The notes below the pieces were generated by a model, which did not search any database, was not told where the DNA came from, and worked only from the letters and a program-made list of their open reading frames with translations. From contig NZ_SRYR01000001.1 in NCBI RefSeq assembly GCF_004794105.1, positions 1,364,001 through 1,428,000 on the forward strand: a stretch of DNA of 64,000 bases, given 5' to 3'. Numbering within the stretch: the stretch's first letter is position 1; every line of letters begins with the position of its first letter. Positions 55,295 to 64,000 of the stretch are shown in pieces. The stretch is from Clostridium sartagoforme (GTDB lineage Bacteria; Bacillota; Clostridia; Clostridiales; Clostridiaceae). Both the position numbers and the translations under genes were made by a program.

Positions 55295-56365
55295 CTAATA
55301 AATTGGGCTTGAAGTTATACTACTATCATTATCTCTTGGTGCATAGATATTTACTTTACCAAAACTTGTAGTGTTAATAGTATAAACATCAGTTTGTGGA
55401 TTACCTAATATTTCATAGGATAATCCTCCATATCTAGATGGGGCTAAAGAACCTACTTCATTTCCTATAACAGGCGCTTTAGATAATGGATATACTCTCC
55501 AACTAGGAACAACATTTTTTAAATTTAAATATTTTTTATTGCTACTATTTGATGATGAACTTCCACCATATAAAGGACTTGTTGTTATAGTGCTATCATT
55601 ATCTCTTGGTGCATAGATATTTACTGTTCCATAGCTTTCAGTATATATTGTATATACATCAGTTTGTGGATTAGCACTTATCTTATAAGATAGTCCTCCA
55701 AAATTAGAAGGTAGGACAAATCCTACTTCATTACCTACTACTGGTGCCTTAGTTAATGGATATACTCTCCATCTACTTACATGACTTAATAAATTTAAAT
55801 ATTTGTTTGCATTGTTACCAGGATTACTTGGAACTTGTGGAGTGCTAGGGTTTGTTACCACTAATCCTGTTAATCCCTTTACAATAGCTGTAGATATTTT
55901 ATCTGGATTATAAATAGACATATCACTAGAGTCAATAAAACATGTTTCAATAAGCATGGATTTTGCTACTATACTTCCAACTAAAGCAAGAGCTGAACCA
56001 TCCTTTACTCCTCTATTAACATATCCTATATTATTCATTTCTTTTAAAATTGACACTGCTTCACTTAATTGAGTTCCATTTTTAGTATATATTTCAGTTC
56101 CTCTACCTCCACCAGCATTTAAGTGGATAGATACTGAAATGTTAGGATTTGCAGCATTAGCAGCGCTTATTCTTCTACTTAAACTATCTGAAACACTAGT
56201 TGCATAATCTGGAGAAACTACAATAACAGTATGACCTAACTTTTCAAGTTTAGCCTTTACAGCTTTTCCTATTTCCCTAGTTAGGTTTTCCTCCCTATAT
56301 CCATTCCCTGCTGCTCCTGTATCCGGACCTGACAAGCAATGTCCGTAATCTAGGGCTATTCTCAT
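55295..56365 (-). CDS. Endolysin-like N-acetylmuramoyl-L-alanine amidase with tandem C-terminal repeats
   Basis: 356 residues from the ATG at 56365 (AGAGGTGAT before it; GTG at 56374 overlaps that site). Amidase_3 domain at 1-170: RIALDYGHCLSG (zinc His), YREENLTREI (zinc Glu), SVSIHLNAGGGRGTEI and LIETCFID (catalytic Glu). A proline/asparagine linker leads to two repeats of about 75 residues starting KYLNL and containing SRWRVYPL/SWRVYPL, GGLSY, NPQTDVYTI and NIYAPRDNDS; these look like wall-binding modules. No signal peptide, as in phage endolysins or mother-cell lysis enzymes. No holin gene is adjacent. Confidence 0.87.
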   Translation of the reverse strand: MRIALDYGHCLSGPDTGAAGNGYREENLTREIGKAVKAKLEKLGHTVIVVSPDYATSVSDSLSRRISAANAANPNISVSIHLNAGGGRGTEIYTKNGTQLSEAVSILKEMNNIGYVNRGVKDGSALALVGSIVAKSMLIETCFIDSSDMSIYNPDKISTAIVKGLTGLVVTNPSTPQVPSNPGNNANKYLNLLSHVSRWRVYPLTKAPVVGNEVGFVLPSNFGGLSYKISANPQTDVYTIYTESYGTVNIYAPRDNDSTITTSPLYGGSSSSNSSNKKYLNLKNVVPSWRVYPLSKAPVIGNEVGSLAPSRYGGLSYEILGNPQTDVYTINTTSFGKVNIYAPRDNDSSITSSPIY

Positions 56366-56413
56366 ACTAATCACCTCTATACATAATATGCAAGCTTCAT
56401 AGTATTGCCATTA

Positions 56414-57706
56414 TTAATTTTTCATAATGTTCCTAAGTGTACCTATCATATATAAAGAACCAGAGGCTAAAATTAAGTCATCCTCTTTCGCTTTAGATTT
56501 AGCATAATTAATTGCATCTGAATAATCATCAAAGGCAATACAATTAGTATTATATTTTTTAACTATATTCTTTAATTCTTCTGCCCCTTCAGCTCTAACT
56601 GAATTTGCAGTTAATGTATATACTTCAGTTGCTAATGGTGCCAAAATCTTAACCATCTTTTCTACTTCTTTATCTGCTAGTATACCTAGAACCAAATAAA
56701 GCTTGCTATATATAAAGTATTCACTTAAATTACTTTTTAAAAATTCCACCCCAGAAGTATTATGTGCTCCATCTAAAACAATATAAGGATTCCTACTTAA
56801 AACTTCTAGTCTTCCCTTCCATTTTACTTTTTCAACTGCAGATTTAACTTTATCTATATCTAATTTAATATACTTAAGATTATCTAACTCTTTCACACCT
56901 TCTATAGCTAAAGATAAATTTATAATTTGGTGTTTTCCTAATAATGATAAGTTCAATTCTTCATCTTTATTTTTCAAATTAACTAAAATTCTTTGAGAAA
57001 TTTTATTATTATTTACACCTATAAATTTATAGTTATTTAAATTAGCAATTATTAATTCAGACTTTGTATTTATAGCCTTATTTACAATTACTTTTAGAGC
57101 TTCTTCTTTTTGATTACAAGTTATTACGGGTATATTTTCTTTTATAATACCTGCTTTTTCATTAGTTATTTCTTCAATTGTATTACCTAGAATATTTGTA
57201 TGATCTAAACTAATTGATGTTATTATTGAAAGAATTGGTGTTAATACATTAGTTGAATCAAGCCTTCCTCCAAGGCCTACTTCAACAACTCCAAAATCAA
57301 CATTATTTCTATATAAATAAAGAAACATTATACAAGTTAATACTTCAAATTCTGTAGGATGATTAAAGCCCTCTTCAACTACCTTTTCCACATAAGGCTT
57401 TATTTCATTAATTAAACTTATAAAATCCTCTTCCTTTATATTCTCTTCATTAATACGAATAGTTTCTTCTATATCTTCTAGATGTGGAGAGTTAAAATAT
57501 CCGACCTTATATCCATGTTCAATTAATATTCTTCCTAGTATAGCTGATGTTGATCCCTTACCATTCGTACCTGCAATATGAATTAATTTTATTTTCTTAT
57601 GTGGGTTACCTATTAACTCTAATAATCTTTCTGTTCTTTCAAGACCATAATTTGATCCAAGTACCCTTAGGCTTTCCAAGTATTTTAATGTATCTATATC
57701 CTTCAT
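56414..57706 (-). CDS. folC: Folylpolyglutamate synthase / dihydrofolate synthase
   Basis: 430 residues of the Mur-ligase superfamily. IHIAGTNGKGSTSAILGRIL is the P-loop (near 42-61), SPHLEDIEETIRIN binds folate, EVGLGGRLDSTN and TSISLDHTNILG follow, and VLDGAHNTSGVEFL opens the C-terminal domain. It adds glutamate to folates. ATG after GGATGGAG, three bases after the ATP-grasp gene. Clustering with two ATP-grasp genes makes a three-gene peptide-ligase-type operon. Confidence 0.92.
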   Translation of the reverse strand: MKDIDTLKYLESLRVLGSNYGLERTERLLELIGNPHKKIKLIHIAGTNGKGSTSAILGRILIEHGYKVGYFNSPHLEDIEETIRINEENIKEEDFISLINEIKPYVEKVVEEGFNHPTEFEVLTCIMFLYLYRNNVDFGVVEVGLGGRLDSTNVLTPILSIITSISLDHTNILGNTIEEITNEKAGIIKENIPVITCNQKEEALKVIVNKAINTKSELIIANLNNYKFIGVNNNKISQRILVNLKNKDEELNLSLLGKHQIINLSLAIEGVKELDNLKYIKLDIDKVKSAVEKVKWKGRLEVLSRNPYIVLDGAHNTSGVEFLKSNLSEYFIYSKLYLVLGILADKEVEKMVKILAPLATEVYTLTANSVRAEGAEELKNIVKKYNTNCIAFDDYSDAINYAKSKAKEDDLILASGSLYMIGTLRNIMKN

Positions 57707-57708
57707 TT

Positions 57709-58497
57709 TTACTCCATCCCTTTGACTTCATTTAATATATGATTTAGAAATTTTTCCATTGTATCATTAATTCCCAAATGACTTAACATTCTACTTCCTA
57801 CAGCGTCTTCAAATTCATTAAATAAAACTTCACCATTTTTTAAAAGAAGAAAATCTATTCCACCATAATCAATATTTAAGTTGTTTAAAATTTTATTTAT
57901 AATCTCCTCTTCTTTATATGAATAATTAAATATTTCTATACTTCCACCTTTAGTAAAATTAGAAACTATAGATTTCTCCTTAGGAATTCTTATTACTGCA
58001 TGTTCAATTTTATTATTAATTATGTAAAACCTTATATCTCCAATGTAATCTTCAATATATTCTTGATAAATATTCTTACTAAAATCTAAGTTGTCTAGAT
58101 TATCTAATATTCTAATGTTAATTCCACCATGCCCATTTTTAGGCTTTTCAATTATTTTTTTATTATTATCCATTTCTTTTAAATTACTATATACTTTTGC
58201 ATAATTAAGTCCTAAGGTTTCTATGTAATCATAAGCAATTAATTTATCATTACCTAGAATACAAAACTTATAATCATTAAAAACCCTTACTCCCTCTTCT
58301 TCTAATTTAAATGTAATATTAAAATTCCTAGATCTATTTATTGCAAATAAAAAATCAATACAAACTTCATTAATTTCATCTTCTAAAAAAAGTCTTATAT
58401 TTAAACCCCTTTTCTTTCCCTCTTCAATTAACCAATCTATATATGATAAATTTTTATTTAAGTCTTCTCTACTGTAAATAACAATACCTTCTATCAT
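57709..58497 (-). CDS. ATP-grasp protein B (RimK-like)
   Basis: About 262 residues from the ATG at 58497, which overlaps the preceding stop (ATGA); the longer start at 58551 is less likely. IVIYSREDLNKNLSYIDWL begins a pre-ATP-grasp domain. The ATP-binding strand is KKIIEKPKNGHGG, with YQEYIEDYIGDIRFYIINNK and a metal-binding end VLFNEFEDAVGSRML. It lacks the canonical NxN of RimK: LFNEFED stands there instead. It may ligate an amino acid or small acid. Paralog of the upstream gene. Confidence 0.75.
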   Translation of the reverse strand: MIEGIVIYSREDLNKNLSYIDWLIEEGKKRGLNIRLFLEDEINEVCIDFLFAINRSRNFNITFKLEEEGVRVFNDYKFCILGNDKLIAYDYIETLGLNYAKVYSNLKEMDNNKKIIEKPKNGHGGINIRILDNLDNLDFSKNIYQEYIEDYIGDIRFYIINNKIEHAVIRIPKEKSIVSNFTKGGSIEIFNYSYKEEEIINKILNNLNIDYGGIDFLLLKNGEVLFNEFEDAVGSRMLSHLGINDTMEKFLNHILNEVKGME

Positions 58498-59387
58498 AAA
58501 ACTTCCCCTAATACATACTCTAGTATTTTTCTCCCGAAACTCTTTCCCCAAAGCTCTTCAAAGCTTAAGAAATTTAAATTAGAATTTACCTCACAAAGAA
58601 TCGGCTTATTATTTTCACCAAATAATAAATCAACACCTGAAAAGTCTAATCCAAGGGCTTTATGTGCTTTTAATGCTAACAATTCCTGTTCCACTGTTAA
58701 ATCTATTAATCTCCCTTTTCCACCTTGACTAATATTAGCTCTAAAGTCTTTCTCAGACTCCCTAAGCATAGCCCCTATCACTTTATCACCTATAATATTT
58801 ACTCTAATGTCCCTACCAAAGCTACTTTTTATATTTTCTTGAATAATAAAATCTATATTTCTCTTATTTAATTCAGTAACCTTATTAATAAATTCTTCCC
58901 TATTATTTATTAGATAAACTTGCATACCAAAAGAACCCATAGATTCTTTTATTATTACACTTTCACCTAAAGCCTCATAACATTTAACTAGATAATCTTC
59001 ACTATTAAGTGAATAATCAAATATCATAGGTGATAAAATAGTTCTAGGCATGCTTATATTATTATTTGAAAGCACTAAATGCATTAATCCTTTATGATCG
59101 CAATTCTTAATTGACTCACTTGAATTAAAGACTTTAAAGCCCATTTTTTCAAGGTGCTTAGCAAGTAATACATCCTTATCCCAAAAAATTATAAATTTAG
59201 GCTCTTCTAATTTTTTTAAATATATTAATTCTGCCTCTCCATTTTTTAAGTACATAGGAATTATTTCTGCATTTTTAACTGCTTCCAATTTAATATTTAG
59301 CTTCTTTCCCTCTTCAACTAAGGAATCTACTAGCTTTAATATTTTAGGAACATTTAAAGTTCCATTATAAATTATCCATCCTGTCAT
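58494..59387 (-). CDS. ATP-grasp protein A (RimK-like ligase)
   Basis: 297 residues. A pre-ATP domain (TGWIIYNGTLNVPKILKLV) is followed by the ATP-grasp fold: VIIKESMGSFGMQVYLI (ATP lysine and glycine loop), FIIQENIKSSFGRDIRVNII, and KPILCEVNSNLNFLSF with the NxN metal motif. It resembles RimK/LysX-type amino-acid ligases that form amide or gamma-glutamyl bonds. Substrate unknown. First gene of a tight operon with the second ATP-grasp gene and folC. Confidence 0.8.
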   Translation of the reverse strand: MTGWIIYNGTLNVPKILKLVDSLVEEGKKLNIKLEAVKNAEIIPMYLKNGEAELIYLKKLEEPKFIIFWDKDVLLAKHLEKMGFKVFNSSESIKNCDHKGLMHLVLSNNNISMPRTILSPMIFDYSLNSEDYLVKCYEALGESVIIKESMGSFGMQVYLINNREEFINKVTELNKRNIDFIIQENIKSSFGRDIRVNIIGDKVIGAMLRESEKDFRANISQGGKGRLIDLTVEQELLALKAHKALGLDFSGVDLLFGENNKPILCEVNSNLNFLSFEELWGKSFGRKILEYVLGEVL

Positions 59388-59499
59388 ACTAAACCAACTC
59401 TCTTATTATGTAGTATTTATTAACCTACTTTTATCACTTTAAAAATTCTTTGTCAACCTTTATACTATTATTATCTTAACATATACGAAGGAGACAATT

Positions 59500-59931
59500 A
59501 TGAATGATTTAAATGAAGTATTAAAATTAGATTTAAATAAAATATCTATTTATGAAATCAATGAAGAAAAACTAATAGAATTAAAAAATTGTGACTATTA
59601 TATAAAAAATAATTTTTACTTCTGGCTTGCAAATAAAATTAATATATTCGAAGATAAAAATAACTTTAATGAAGTAGCATATGCACACTATTTAATGTCC
59701 TATTATATTTTTATAGTTCTTACACCTTTATGCTATGAAGAACTTGCCTTCAATCACATTAAGAAAGCCTTAAAGTATCATAGCTCTATAAAATATAAAG
59801 AATGGATTCTTATCTTTTCTACATTGCCTAATAATTATTTAAAACAATATGATGCTATAAAAATAGCTGAAGAAGTAATTAATGAAGATCCTACAAGTAC
59901 GTTAGCCAATACTATTTTACAGATGTTTTAA
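59500..59931 (+). CDS. Small helical protein of unknown function
   Basis: 143 residues, ATG after GAAGGAG. Mostly helical, with FYFWLANKINIFEDKNNFNEVAYAHYLMS-type helices and AFNHIKKALKYHSSIKYKEW, loosely TPR-like. No known family recognised. It has its own ribosome site and is divergent from the ATP-grasp operon. Confidence 0.65.
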   Translation: MNDLNEVLKLDLNKISIYEINEEKLIELKNCDYYIKNNFYFWLANKINIFEDKNNFNEVAYAHYLMSYYIFIVLTPLCYEELAFNHIKKALKYHSSIKYKEWILIFSTLPNNYLKQYDAIKIAEEVINEDPTSTLANTILQMF

Positions 59932-60002
59932 TATTAAACAATAGTCTATTAAAGTTTATTACTAATGTTTCAACTATAAAACAAAATAAACTTCAATAAA
60001 AA

Positions 60003-60020
60003 AATCTGCTTTGCAGACTA
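60003..60020 (-). terminator. Small hairpin with minus-strand T run
   Basis: Minus-strand GTCTGC AAA GCAGAT followed by a seven-T run. It is a secondary terminator after valS. Confidence 0.5.
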
Positions 60021-60075
60021 TGTTTTTCTGTCAATTAGTAAAGTTATCTACAGATTTATAAAAATATAATTTCCC

Positions 60076-60178
60076 AATGAATGAAAAAAACTCCCTAAAA
60101 AGGGAGTTTTCTTGTAAATTTAATTGAAAGCAATTTGGTACAAATTACATCCTAAATTCTTCATTCTTAATTTTTCAT
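60076..60178. repeat. 3'-end palindromic repeat after valS
   Basis: AATGAATGAAAAAAACTCCCT, hairpin AAAACTCCCTAAAAAGGGAGTTTT (60087-60110) and the arm AATTCTTCATTCTTAATTTTTC up to the valS stop codon. Confidence 0.7.
60087..60110 (-). terminator. Terminator of valS
   Basis: AAAACTCCCT TTTT AGGGAGTTTT on the minus strand with a T run. Confidence 0.82.
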
Positions 60179-62820
60179 TAATTTAATGCTTTTATTCTAA
60201 CTAAAACAGCATCTAACATTTCTTGATACTTTTCTCTCTTTTCTTTTTCACCATCAATTACTGCTTGAGGTGCTTTAGCTACGAATCCTTGATTAGAAAG
60301 CTTCTTATCTATTCTTTCTACTTCACCTTCTAATTTCTTCTTTTCTTTATTTAATCTTTCAAGTTCCTTTTCCTTATCTACTAAATCAAGTAAAGGCATA
60401 AATAATTCTCCACCTTTAACAACTAGTGATACTGCATTTTCAGGAACCTCATCTTTATTATCAATAAATGCTACTTCTGATGCAGATGCTAATTTTTCTA
60501 TATAGTTAACTCCTGCAGTAAAGGCTTCTTTAGCTTCAGTTGTAGTATGAGCTATAACCTTAGCCTTTCTTGAAGGTGGAACATTCATTTCTGCTCTAAC
60601 ATTTCTTAATCCCTTAATTGCTTCAATTATAAAGTCCATATCTTTTTCAGCTTTTTCATCTTTTAAAGCTTCATTAGCTTCTGGCCAGTTAGAAACAACT
60701 ATTGATTCTCCATCTGTTAAAGTAGTATAGATTTCTTCAGTTATAAATGGCATTACTGGATGTAGAAGCTTAAGTCCAGTTTGTAATACTGTATTTAAAA
60801 CATTATAAACTATTCCCTTAGCCTTTTCATCTTCTCCGTATAATACACCTTTAACTAATTCTATATACCAGTCACAGAATTCAGTCCACATAAAGTCATA
60901 TACTTTTTGAAGAGCAATTCCTAGTTCATATTTTTCCATGTTTTCAGTTACTTCACTAACTAAAGTATTCATTCTTGAAAGAATCCATTTATCAGCTAAA
61001 CTATATTCCTTACAATCAGCATATTTATCCATTACTTCTTTATCAAGGTTCATCATAACAAATCTTGATGCATTCCACATCTTATTAGCAAAATTTCTAG
61101 CAGACTCAACTCTTTCAGGTATATATCTTATATCATTTCCTGGAGAGTTTCCTGTAACTAACATAAATCTTAAGGCATCTGCACCATACTCTTCAATTAC
61201 TTCTAATGGATCTACACCATTACCTAGTGACTTACTCATCTTTCTTCCTTCTGAGTCTCTAATAATTCCATGAATTAATACAGTATCAAAAGGAGTTTCA
61301 TCCATATTGTATAATCCTGAGAATATCATTCTAGCAACCCAGAAGAAGATAATATCATATCCAGTTACTAAAACGTTAGTTGGATAGAAATATTCTAAGT
61401 CTTCTGTTTTTTCAGGCCAACCTAAAGTTGAGAAAGGCCATAATGCTGATGAGAACCAAGTATCTAATACATCTTCATCTTGATGAAGGTGCTTAGAGCC
61501 ACACTTTGGACAAACATCTGGAGCATCTACTTCAACTATCATTTCTCTACAGTCATTACAATACCAAACTGGAATTCTATGTCCCCACCATAATTGTCTT
61601 GAAATACACCAATCTTGAATATTCTCCATCCAGTTGAAGTATATTTTATCAAATCTCTCAGGAACAAACTTTGTTTGCTTATTCTTAACTACATCTATTG
61701 CTGGTTTTGCTAATGATTCCATCTTAACATACCATTGCTTAGATATAATAGGCTCAACAACAGTGTTACATCTATCATGAGTTCCTACATTATGAGTATG
61801 AGGCTTAACTTTAACTAATAGTCCTAAATCTTCAAGATCCTTAACCATTTGCTTTCTTGCTTCATATCTATCTAAGCCTTGATACTTTCCACCTAATTCA
61901 TTAATAATTCCATGGTCATCCATAACTCTAATTTGAGGTAAGTTATGTCTAAGACCTACTTGGAAGTCATTAGGATCGTGGGCTGGAGTAATTTTAACAG
62001 CACCTGTTCCAAATTCAATATCAACATAGTCATCTGCAACTATTGGAATTTCTCTATCTGTTAGAGGTAACTTTATCATTTTACCTACTAAATCTTTAAA
62101 TCTATCATCATTAGGATTAACAGCTACTGCCGTATCTCCAAGTAAAGTTTCTGGTCTTGTAGTTGCTATTTCTAAATTTCCACTACCATCTGCTAATGGA
62201 TAATTAATATGCCAGAAGAATCCATCTTGTTCTTCATATTCAATTTCAGCATCTGAAAGTGCAGTTGAACACTTTGGACACCAGTTTGTTATTCTATTTC
62301 CTTGATAAATTAAACCTTCATTATATAACTTAACAAAAACTGTTCTAACAGCCTTATTTAAATTTTCATCCATAGTAAAGGCTTCTCTAGAGAAATCACA
62401 AGAAACACCCATCTTTTTAAGTTGATTTCTTATAGTACCTCTATATTCATCTGACCATTCCCAAACTTTTTCAAGGAATGCTTCTCTACCCATTTCCTTT
62501 TTAACTAAACCTTCTTTTAAAAGTTCATTTTCTACCTTAACTTCTGTTGCAATTGAAGCGTGATCTTGTCCTGGAAGCCATAAAGTAGAATATCCTTGCA
62601 TTCTCTTAAATCTTATAAGCATATCTTGAAGTGTATTATCAAGAGCATGACCTAAGTGAAGCTTACCAGTTATATTTGGTGGTGGCATAACAATTGAAAA
62701 AGGCTTTTTATTTTTATCAATTACTGGTGTAAAATATTTTTTTTCTTCCCAAGTCTTATAAATTCTTTCTTCAAAGTCTTTTGGGCTATAAGTTGTCGCT
62801 AAGTTTTTCTTTTCTGACAT
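60178..62820 (-). CDS. valS: Valyl-tRNA synthetase
   Basis: 880 residues. Class I signatures: HIGH motif [15 protein letters not shown] near 48-62 and KMSKS in [17 protein letters not shown] near 525. A CP1 editing domain lies between ([18 protein letters not shown]). A zinc knuckle is at WCPKCS..CNDC..CPKC. The anticodon-binding domain and a C-terminal coiled-coil arm ([20 protein letters not shown]) complete it. It charges tRNA-Val. ATG after TAGGAGG. Regulated by the T-box upstream. Confidence 0.97.
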   Translation of the reverse strand: MSEKKNLATTYSPKDFEERIYKTWEEKKYFTPVIDKNKKPFSIVMPPPNITGKLHLGHALDNTLQDMLIRFKRMQGYSTLWLPGQDHASIATEVKVENELLKEGLVKKEMGREAFLEKVWEWSDEYRGTIRNQLKKMGVSCDFSREAFTMDENLNKAVRTVFVKLYNEGLIYQGNRITNWCPKCSTALSDAEIEYEEQDGFFWHINYPLADGSGNLEIATTRPETLLGDTAVAVNPNDDRFKDLVGKMIKLPLTDREIPIVADDYVDIEFGTGAVKITPAHDPNDFQVGLRHNLPQIRVMDDHGIINELGGKYQGLDRYEARKQMVKDLEDLGLLVKVKPHTHNVGTHDRCNTVVEPIISKQWYVKMESLAKPAIDVVKNKQTKFVPERFDKIYFNWMENIQDWCISRQLWWGHRIPVWYCNDCREMIVEVDAPDVCPKCGSKHLHQDEDVLDTWFSSALWPFSTLGWPEKTEDLEYFYPTNVLVTGYDIIFFWVARMIFSGLYNMDETPFDTVLIHGIIRDSEGRKMSKSLGNGVDPLEVIEEYGADALRFMLVTGNSPGNDIRYIPERVESARNFANKMWNASRFVMMNLDKEVMDKYADCKEYSLADKWILSRMNTLVSEVTENMEKYELGIALQKVYDFMWTEFCDWYIELVKGVLYGEDEKAKGIVYNVLNTVLQTGLKLLHPVMPFITEEIYTTLTDGESIVVSNWPEANEALKDEKAEKDMDFIIEAIKGLRNVRAEMNVPPSRKAKVIAHTTTEAKEAFTAGVNYIEKLASASEVAFIDNKDEVPENAVSLVVKGGELFMPLLDLVDKEKELERLNKEKKKLEGEVERIDKKLSNQGFVAKAPQAVIDGEKEKREKYQEMLDAVLVRIKALN

Positions 62821-62878
62821 ATCTCTTCCTCCTATTAAACATACTAATTATAGTTAGATTTAACTTTTTAAACAATAA

Positions 62879-63129
62879 AAAAAGAGCCTTCATCACAAAA
62901 GGACGAAGTCTCGCGGTACCACCTTTTTTCTTAATATATAAATATATTAAGCTCTTTATATAATAACGACTAAGTCAGCCGCCTTTACTTACTTAGTTTC
63001 AGTAAAGATGCTCAAAAGCTACCTTCAGGATACTTTAATATAGAAGGCTTTCAGCCCATGACCTTCATTCTCTTAATATACAGTACTCCCTACTCCTCTT
63101 TATCAACGCTTTTAAAATATGATTTTTAA
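62879..63129 (-). promoter_or_regulatory. T-box leader controlling valS (Val)
   Basis: Minus-strand T-box AAGGTGGTACCGCGAGACTT (62908-62927 region), followed by terminator GAGACTTCGTC..GATGAAGGCTC and a seven-T run (62879-62912). The stem I region has GGAGTAGGGAG and a GTA triplet at 63020-63022 (in GAAGGTAGC), fitting the valine specifier. Confidence 0.92.
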
Positions 63130-63135
63130 GGCTAT

Positions 63136-63162
63136 ATTATACCATATTATTATTTTTGTCAA
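63136..63162 (-). promoter_or_regulatory. Promoter of the valS T-box transcript
   Basis: TTGACA (63157-63162), 15 bases, TATAAT (63136-63141) with an extended TGG before the -10. Confidence 0.7.
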
Positions 63163-63340
63163 TAATATTGATAGACTTATTATAATTTAATTTTCATTCA
63201 TTGTAGAATTAGATACTTTAATTAATTTAGGCATTTACTAAAACTTATATATCAATAATAAATAAACCTTTTTATTTTTTTTGTAATCCCCTATAAATTC
63301 TTGCTTCAATCATTCATTAATAATTGATAAAACCTTCAGT

Positions 63341-63370
63341 AAAAAAGGAGCTGTGGTAGCCCCTTTTTTA
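63341..63370 (-). terminator. Terminator of 42-residue protein gene
   Basis: Minus-strand AAAAAAGGGGCT ACCAC AGCTCCTTTTTT; overlaps the stop codon. Confidence 0.88.
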
Positions 63371-63496
63371 ACTGAAGGTTTTTGGAGTAAATTCATTGCC
63401 CTTAGCTTTTGGTTCTCCAAAAGCTGCTTTTACACTTTCTACTTGAGGATTATGATTTACATGTTTCTTATTACTATTTTTAGGTTTATTACTCAT
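63368..63496 (-). CDS. Small conserved clostridial protein, 42 residues
   Basis: ATG at 63496 follows TTGGAGGTG. Sequence MSNKPKNSNKKHVNHNPQVE continues with SVKAAFGEPKAKGNEFTPKTFS. It is basic and hydrophilic, with no membrane segment. I associate the AAFGEPKAKGNEFTPKTF pattern with the CPC_1213-type small protein family of Clostridium, function unknown. A perfect ribosome site and dedicated terminator argue that it is real. A plus-strand overlapping frame at the same place is a shadow. Confidence 0.82.
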   Translation of the reverse strand: MSNKPKNSNKKHVNHNPQVESVKAAFGEPKAKGNEFTPKTFS

Positions 63497-63549
63497 TTCT
63501 TTCACCTCCAAGATAATCTTATCTTATGTAAAAGAAATTTTATTATGTA

Positions 63550-64000
63550 TTAACTTTCTATCCAATTAATATCCTTCATAAATTCATGAACATACTCTTC
63601 ACTCATATTAGGATTTATTGTTTCTTCATGCATTATAGTAATTACTGACATTGCTATTGCATACTTAACAGTATCAATTAATGATAATTTTTTTAAATAT
63701 CCATAACCAATACCTGCTACAAATGAATCTCCAGCTCCTGTTACATTTTTTACTGAAACTCCTGTAGTTTTAATTTTTCCTTCTTCAGAATTATTTTTAT
63801 AATATATTCCATCTGCATCTAAGCTTATAAAGACATTAGTTACTCCTTGCTCTAAGAAGTAATCACAAGCTCTCTTTATATCCTCATCATTATTTATCTT
63901 AAATCCACATAAAACCTCTGCTTCTAATCTGTTAGGCTTTATTGTATGAAAATACTTAACTAAATGTTTTATTTTGCTTGCTTTACTTGCTGATACAGGA
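63550..64000 (-). CDS. PfkB-family carbohydrate/nucleoside kinase, C-terminal part
   Basis: The frame is open to the right edge; about 150 C-terminal residues are present. KPNRLEAEVLCGFKINND is the typical N-rE substrate-lid segment. The PfkB signature 2 VKNVTGAGDSFVAGIGYGYL includes the catalytic Asp. The C-terminal helices follow to DINWIES. It phosphorylates a sugar or nucleoside; pseudouridine or ribose kinases are likely relatives, but the N-terminal substrate site lies outside the window. Confidence 0.85.
   Translation of the reverse strand, partial: PVSASKASKIKHLVKYFHTIKPNRLEAEVLCGFKINNDEDIKRACDYFLEQGVTNVFISLDADGIYYKNNSEEGKIKTTGVSVKNVTGAGDSFVAGIGYGYLKKLSLIDTVKYAIAMSVITIMHEETINPNMSEEYVHEFMKDINWIES

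Noticed and set aside
55054-56413. Prophage remnant around the amidase
   Set aside because: Flanking genes are deoD and folC; no holin, tail, integrase or attachment-site duplication is visible.
1-64000. CRISPR array
   Set aside because: The repeats seen are scattered, not regularly spaced with unique spacers, and no cas gene is present.

Overview
The window is low-G+C Firmicute chromosome. It is strongly AT-rich, its Shine-Dalgarno sites are strong (AGGAGG/GGAGG types), TTG and GTG starts are frequent, and it carries sporulation genes (alpha/beta SASP, YtxC, PdaB-like deacetylase) and T-box leaders. The gene content (heme oxygenase, Opp transporter, VanY-type carboxypeptidase, DUF4364, DUF4003, DUF6873, TSCPD protein) points to Clostridium sensu stricto, probably in the broad neighbourhood of C. 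perfringens. The species cannot be fixed by reading alone. This is mainly a core-genome region: I see no intact prophage, insertion sequence, CRISPR array or rRNA operon.

Layout. 1-8.5 kb: an edge-truncated TPR protein, phosphoglucomutase, ribosomal protein L25/Ctc, an Orn/Lys/Arg decarboxylase on the plus strand, a membrane-anchored DD-carboxypeptidase, an acidic unknown protein and a DUF523/TudS-like protein. 8.9-18.9 kb: a minus-strand series pheS-pheT, zapA, U32 peptidase, mutS2, with pheST behind a phenylalanine T-box. 19.1-23.8 kb: SpoU methyltransferase, KtrA/KtrB potassium uptake, rpmI-rplT with a structured leader, and ytxC. 23.9-29.7 kb: a DUF6873 protein, an HD hydrolase, tRNA-Cys, a short cis-prenyltransferase, a very small kinase-like protein, gene remnants, hslO with a methyltransferase, and a SASP. 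29.9-32.5 kb: asd-dapA-dapB. 33-38.6 kb: oppBCDF-oppA, with a possible catabolite (cre) site far upstream. 39.2-41.8 kb: a PatA-like aminotransferase, cobalamin adenosyltransferase and dapD/dapH. 41.8-46.7 kb: a double-OB protein, a PdaB-like deacetylase, DUF4364, a beta-propeller, a TSCPD protein, an amidase and a small membrane protein. 47-52 kb: a heme oxygenase with two near-perfect Fur boxes, then a sulfur block (Rrf2/CymR-like regulator, cysK, ABC transporter). 52.2-64 kb: DUF4003, RNase Z, deoD, an endolysin-like amidase, folC with two tandem RimK-like ATP-grasp proteins, an unknown protein, valS behind a valine T-box, a 42-residue protein and a PfkB kinase cut by the window end.

How genes work together. 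asd, dapA, dapB, the tetrahydrodipicolinate N-acetyltransferase and the PatA-like aminotransferase give most of the acetylated diaminopimelate/lysine route, in two places 8 kb apart. CysK, an Rrf2 regulator and a three-gene ABC importer look like a sulfur-acquisition unit. The heme oxygenase looks like a single-gene iron-responsive unit.

The most striking unexplained signal is between the genes. Three repeat families fill many spacers. One is a long palindromic element found at the 3' ends of at least ten genes, where it supplies terminator hairpins. The second is an 82-bp element with TTTCAAT/ATTGAAA ends. The third is a roughly 90-bp element with TATAAGTTG/CAACTTATA ends. The second and third occur fused in the same order and spacing at three separate sites, one of them between the pheS T-box and pheS. 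Complete stand-alone copies of the third also occur. They look like non-autonomous (MITE-like) elements, but no transposase is in the window.
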